A DNA stretch of 17,953 nt from Gonium pectorale (Eukaryota; Chlorophyta; Chlorophyceae; Chlamydomonadales; Volvocaceae): contig LSYV01000033.1 in assembly GCA_001584585.1 (NCBI GenBank), forward strand, positions 407,827 through 425,779. The letters are read 5' to 3'. A program made the position numbers and the translations under genes. Of this stretch, positions 17,803-17,953 are shown piece after piece; position 1 is the stretch's first letter; every line of letters begins with the position of its first letter. The notes under the pieces are model-generated. The model made no database searches. It had not been told where the DNA came from and saw nothing but the letters and a program-made list of their open reading frames with translations.

Positions 17803-17953
17803 GTGAGTGAGCGCGGGGCGGCATGCGGATGCGGATGCGGCGGGGGCGGGGTGGGGTGGGGTGCGCTGTGTGTGTGCAAACCGGGGCCACTGGCGCGCGC
17901 ACAAACACACACACACTGCTATGAAACGCGTGACCAGCACCAAACTTAGGGGC
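17803..17953 (+). other. Start of intron 2 of the second helicase-like gene
   Basis: After the donor GTGAGT the sequence has gcggat repeats (about 17822-17842), G-runs of four to five bases at 17842-17861 that could form a G-quadruplex, and GT and CA tracts at 17867-17878 and 17901-17915 that could pair as a hairpin. The window ends inside this intron. Confidence 0.55.

Overview
The window looks like nuclear DNA from a green alga, most probably a volvocine chlorophyte (Chlamydomonas/Volvox relatives). It is GC-rich, and its genes are split into short exons by GT-AG introns of about 100 to 800 bases with gcag-type acceptors. The introns are full of simple repeats, and one holds CCCTAAA/CCCTAAAA telomere-type repeats. 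The algal assignment is inferred from this style, not from a marker gene. No rRNA, tRNA or CRISPR array was seen.

Layout, left to right. Bases 28-357 are a broken direct copy of part of the RPB4 gene found 5 kb further on. Bases 400-1011 are one copy of a diverged dispersed repeat; its partner lies at 3047-3600. Between them, at 2210-2608 on the minus strand, is an apparently intronless gene for a small secreted protein with two tandem six-cysteine (knottin-like) modules. Bases 4141-5688 (minus) hold a complete four-exon gene for RNA polymerase II subunit RPB4, 140 residues. About 416 bases separate its start codon from that of the next gene, which is divergently oriented, so the two probably share a promoter region.

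The main gene runs from 6105 to about 16194 on the plus strand with roughly 15 exons. It encodes a Dicer/RIG-I-type helicase-like protein of about 900 residues. I can read a new N-terminal module, a probable nuclear localisation signal, a Q-motif-like segment, a helical Hel2i-like insertion and a complete Hel2 domain with motifs IV, V and VI. I cannot find the Walker A or DExH motifs of Hel1, and the C-terminal exon has an apparent +1 frameshift. At 16971 a second gene in the same orientation begins with the same N-terminal module and leaves the window after two exons. The pair is therefore a tandem array of a helicase-associated family in which the upstream member appears to lack its ATP-binding half.

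RPB4 acts in transcription. The helicase-like pair may act in RNA sensing or RNA interference, but that is inferred only from the Hel2 family. The small secreted protein has no visible functional link to them.
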